Source: Streptomyces katrae (GTDB taxonomy: Bacteria; Actinomycetota; Actinomycetes; Streptomycetales; Streptomycetaceae). From it: a stretch of DNA of 64,000 nucleotides. The notes under the pieces are model-generated. The model ran no database searches. It saw only the letters and a program-made list of their open reading frames with translations, and was not told the DNA's origin. The stretch lies in assembly GCF_000717655.1 (NCBI RefSeq), contig NZ_JNZY01000006.1, forward strand, positions 263,007-327,006, read 5' to 3'. Positions 63,843 through 64,000 of the stretch are shown piece after piece; position 1 is the stretch's first letter, and each line of letters begins with the position of its first letter. A program made the position numbers and the translations under genes.

Positions 63843-64000
63843 GGCGGCGGATCTCCCCACGCAGGTGTTCAGTGATCTCGAGGGACAGTTCCGCGACGTC
63901 GGCGTCCTCGATGCGGCGGGGCTGCGGGATGCCGACGGTCCATTCCTTGGCGATGCGGCCGGGCCGCGAGGACAGCAGGACCACACGCTGCGCGAGCCGC
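63829..64000 (-). CDS. ABC transporter ATP-binding protein, C-terminus (SsuB-like, partial)
   Basis: The visible 56 residues form the C-terminal end of an ABC ATPase: RLAQRVVLLSSRPGRIAKEW follows the usual H-loop region, and the chain ends TEHLRGEIRRHGQH before TGA at 63829-63831. Walker motifs lie outside the window. Overlap with the permease start marks one operon with the permease and chelatase genes, an assimilatory sulfur locus in Streptomyces. Confidence 0.85.
   Translation of the reverse strand, partial: RLAQRVVLLSSRPGRIAKEWTVGIPQPRRIEDADVAELSLEITEHLRGEIRRHGQH

Overview
The window looks like a chromosomal stretch of a Streptomyces (or a very close actinomycete). G+C is very high, third codon positions are almost all G or C, GTG starts are common, and stop/start overlaps of the ATGA/GTGA type join the operons. 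The gene content also fits: an MbtH protein, the GlgX-TreY-TreZ trehalose route, an SAV2148-type HEPN protein, a macrolide-type glycosyltransferase and an Ssu-type ABC transporter next to a sirohydrochlorin chelatase. I see no phage, insertion sequence, CRISPR array or replication origin.

Layout. (1) 1-8.8 kb: a small natural-product locus on the minus strand, running out of the left edge. It holds an NRPS condensation domain (partial), two paralogous stand-alone LanB-like (lantibiotic dehydratase family) proteins, one of them frameshifted, a free peptidyl carrier protein, a PLP-dependent Thr/Ser dehydratase-like enzyme and a free adenylation domain. A divergent mbtH gene closes it. LanB-like proteins in NRPS clusters are known or suspected to act as aminoacyl-tRNA-dependent ligases. 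(2) 9.0-15.2 kb: a five-gene, fully overlapping minus-strand operon, in transcription order ketoacyl synthase III, family 2 glycosyltransferase, acyl-AMP ligase, cytochrome P450 and extended SDR. It resembles the OleA/OleC/OleD parts of the beta-lactone/olefin pathway with a P450 and a glycosyltransferase added and no OleB. Two of its enzymes carry long low-complexity in-frame insertions. (3) 15.4-28.3 kb: two plus-strand proteins sharing a short GDNGT-containing motif, facing an eight-gene minus-strand operon. That operon encodes an FN3-like protein, a zinc-ribbon GTPase, a GAP1-like protein, a membrane GTPase, a 42-residue membrane peptide, and a TerY-type VWA protein, PP2C phosphatase and zinc-ribbon kinase. 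This is the TerY-P triad joined to a double-GTPase module, a predicted stress or conflict signalling system.

(4) 28.4-35.2 kb: secreted phospholipase C, alpha/beta hydrolase, tRNA-His with a classical terminator, a glutamine-amidotransferase-like protein, a membrane protein, a LysR regulator and an M24 peptidase. (5) 35.2-51.1 kb: housekeeping and accessory metabolism. treZ, treY and glgX lie separated but all on the minus strand, interleaved with a DUF1707-FHA protein, GNAT, M14 carboxypeptidase, a lipoamide-dehydrogenase-like flavoprotein with divergent LysR, an MFS exporter, the HEPN protein and a DnaQ-like exonuclease. (6) 51.2-54.8 kb: an overlapping pair of a P-loop NTPase and a membrane-anchored periplasmic-binding-like protein. 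(7) 55-62 kb: a 37-codon ORF, a phosphotransferase, a macrolide glycosyltransferase with a perfect palindromic operator, DUF1697, a trypsin-like protease fused to a DNA/RNA endonuclease, an aldo-keto reductase and a ketopantoate-reductase-like protein. (8) 62.2-64 kb: a gene remnant, a palindromic operator-like site, sirohydrochlorin chelatase, an Ssu-type permease gene broken by an internal deletion, and the 3' end of its ATPase gene.

Best candidates for new biology are the NRPS/LanB locus, the TerY-P/double-GTPase operon with its motif-sharing neighbours, the P450-containing Ole-like operon and the protease-nuclease fusion. All functional statements rest on motif reading by eye; no database search was run.
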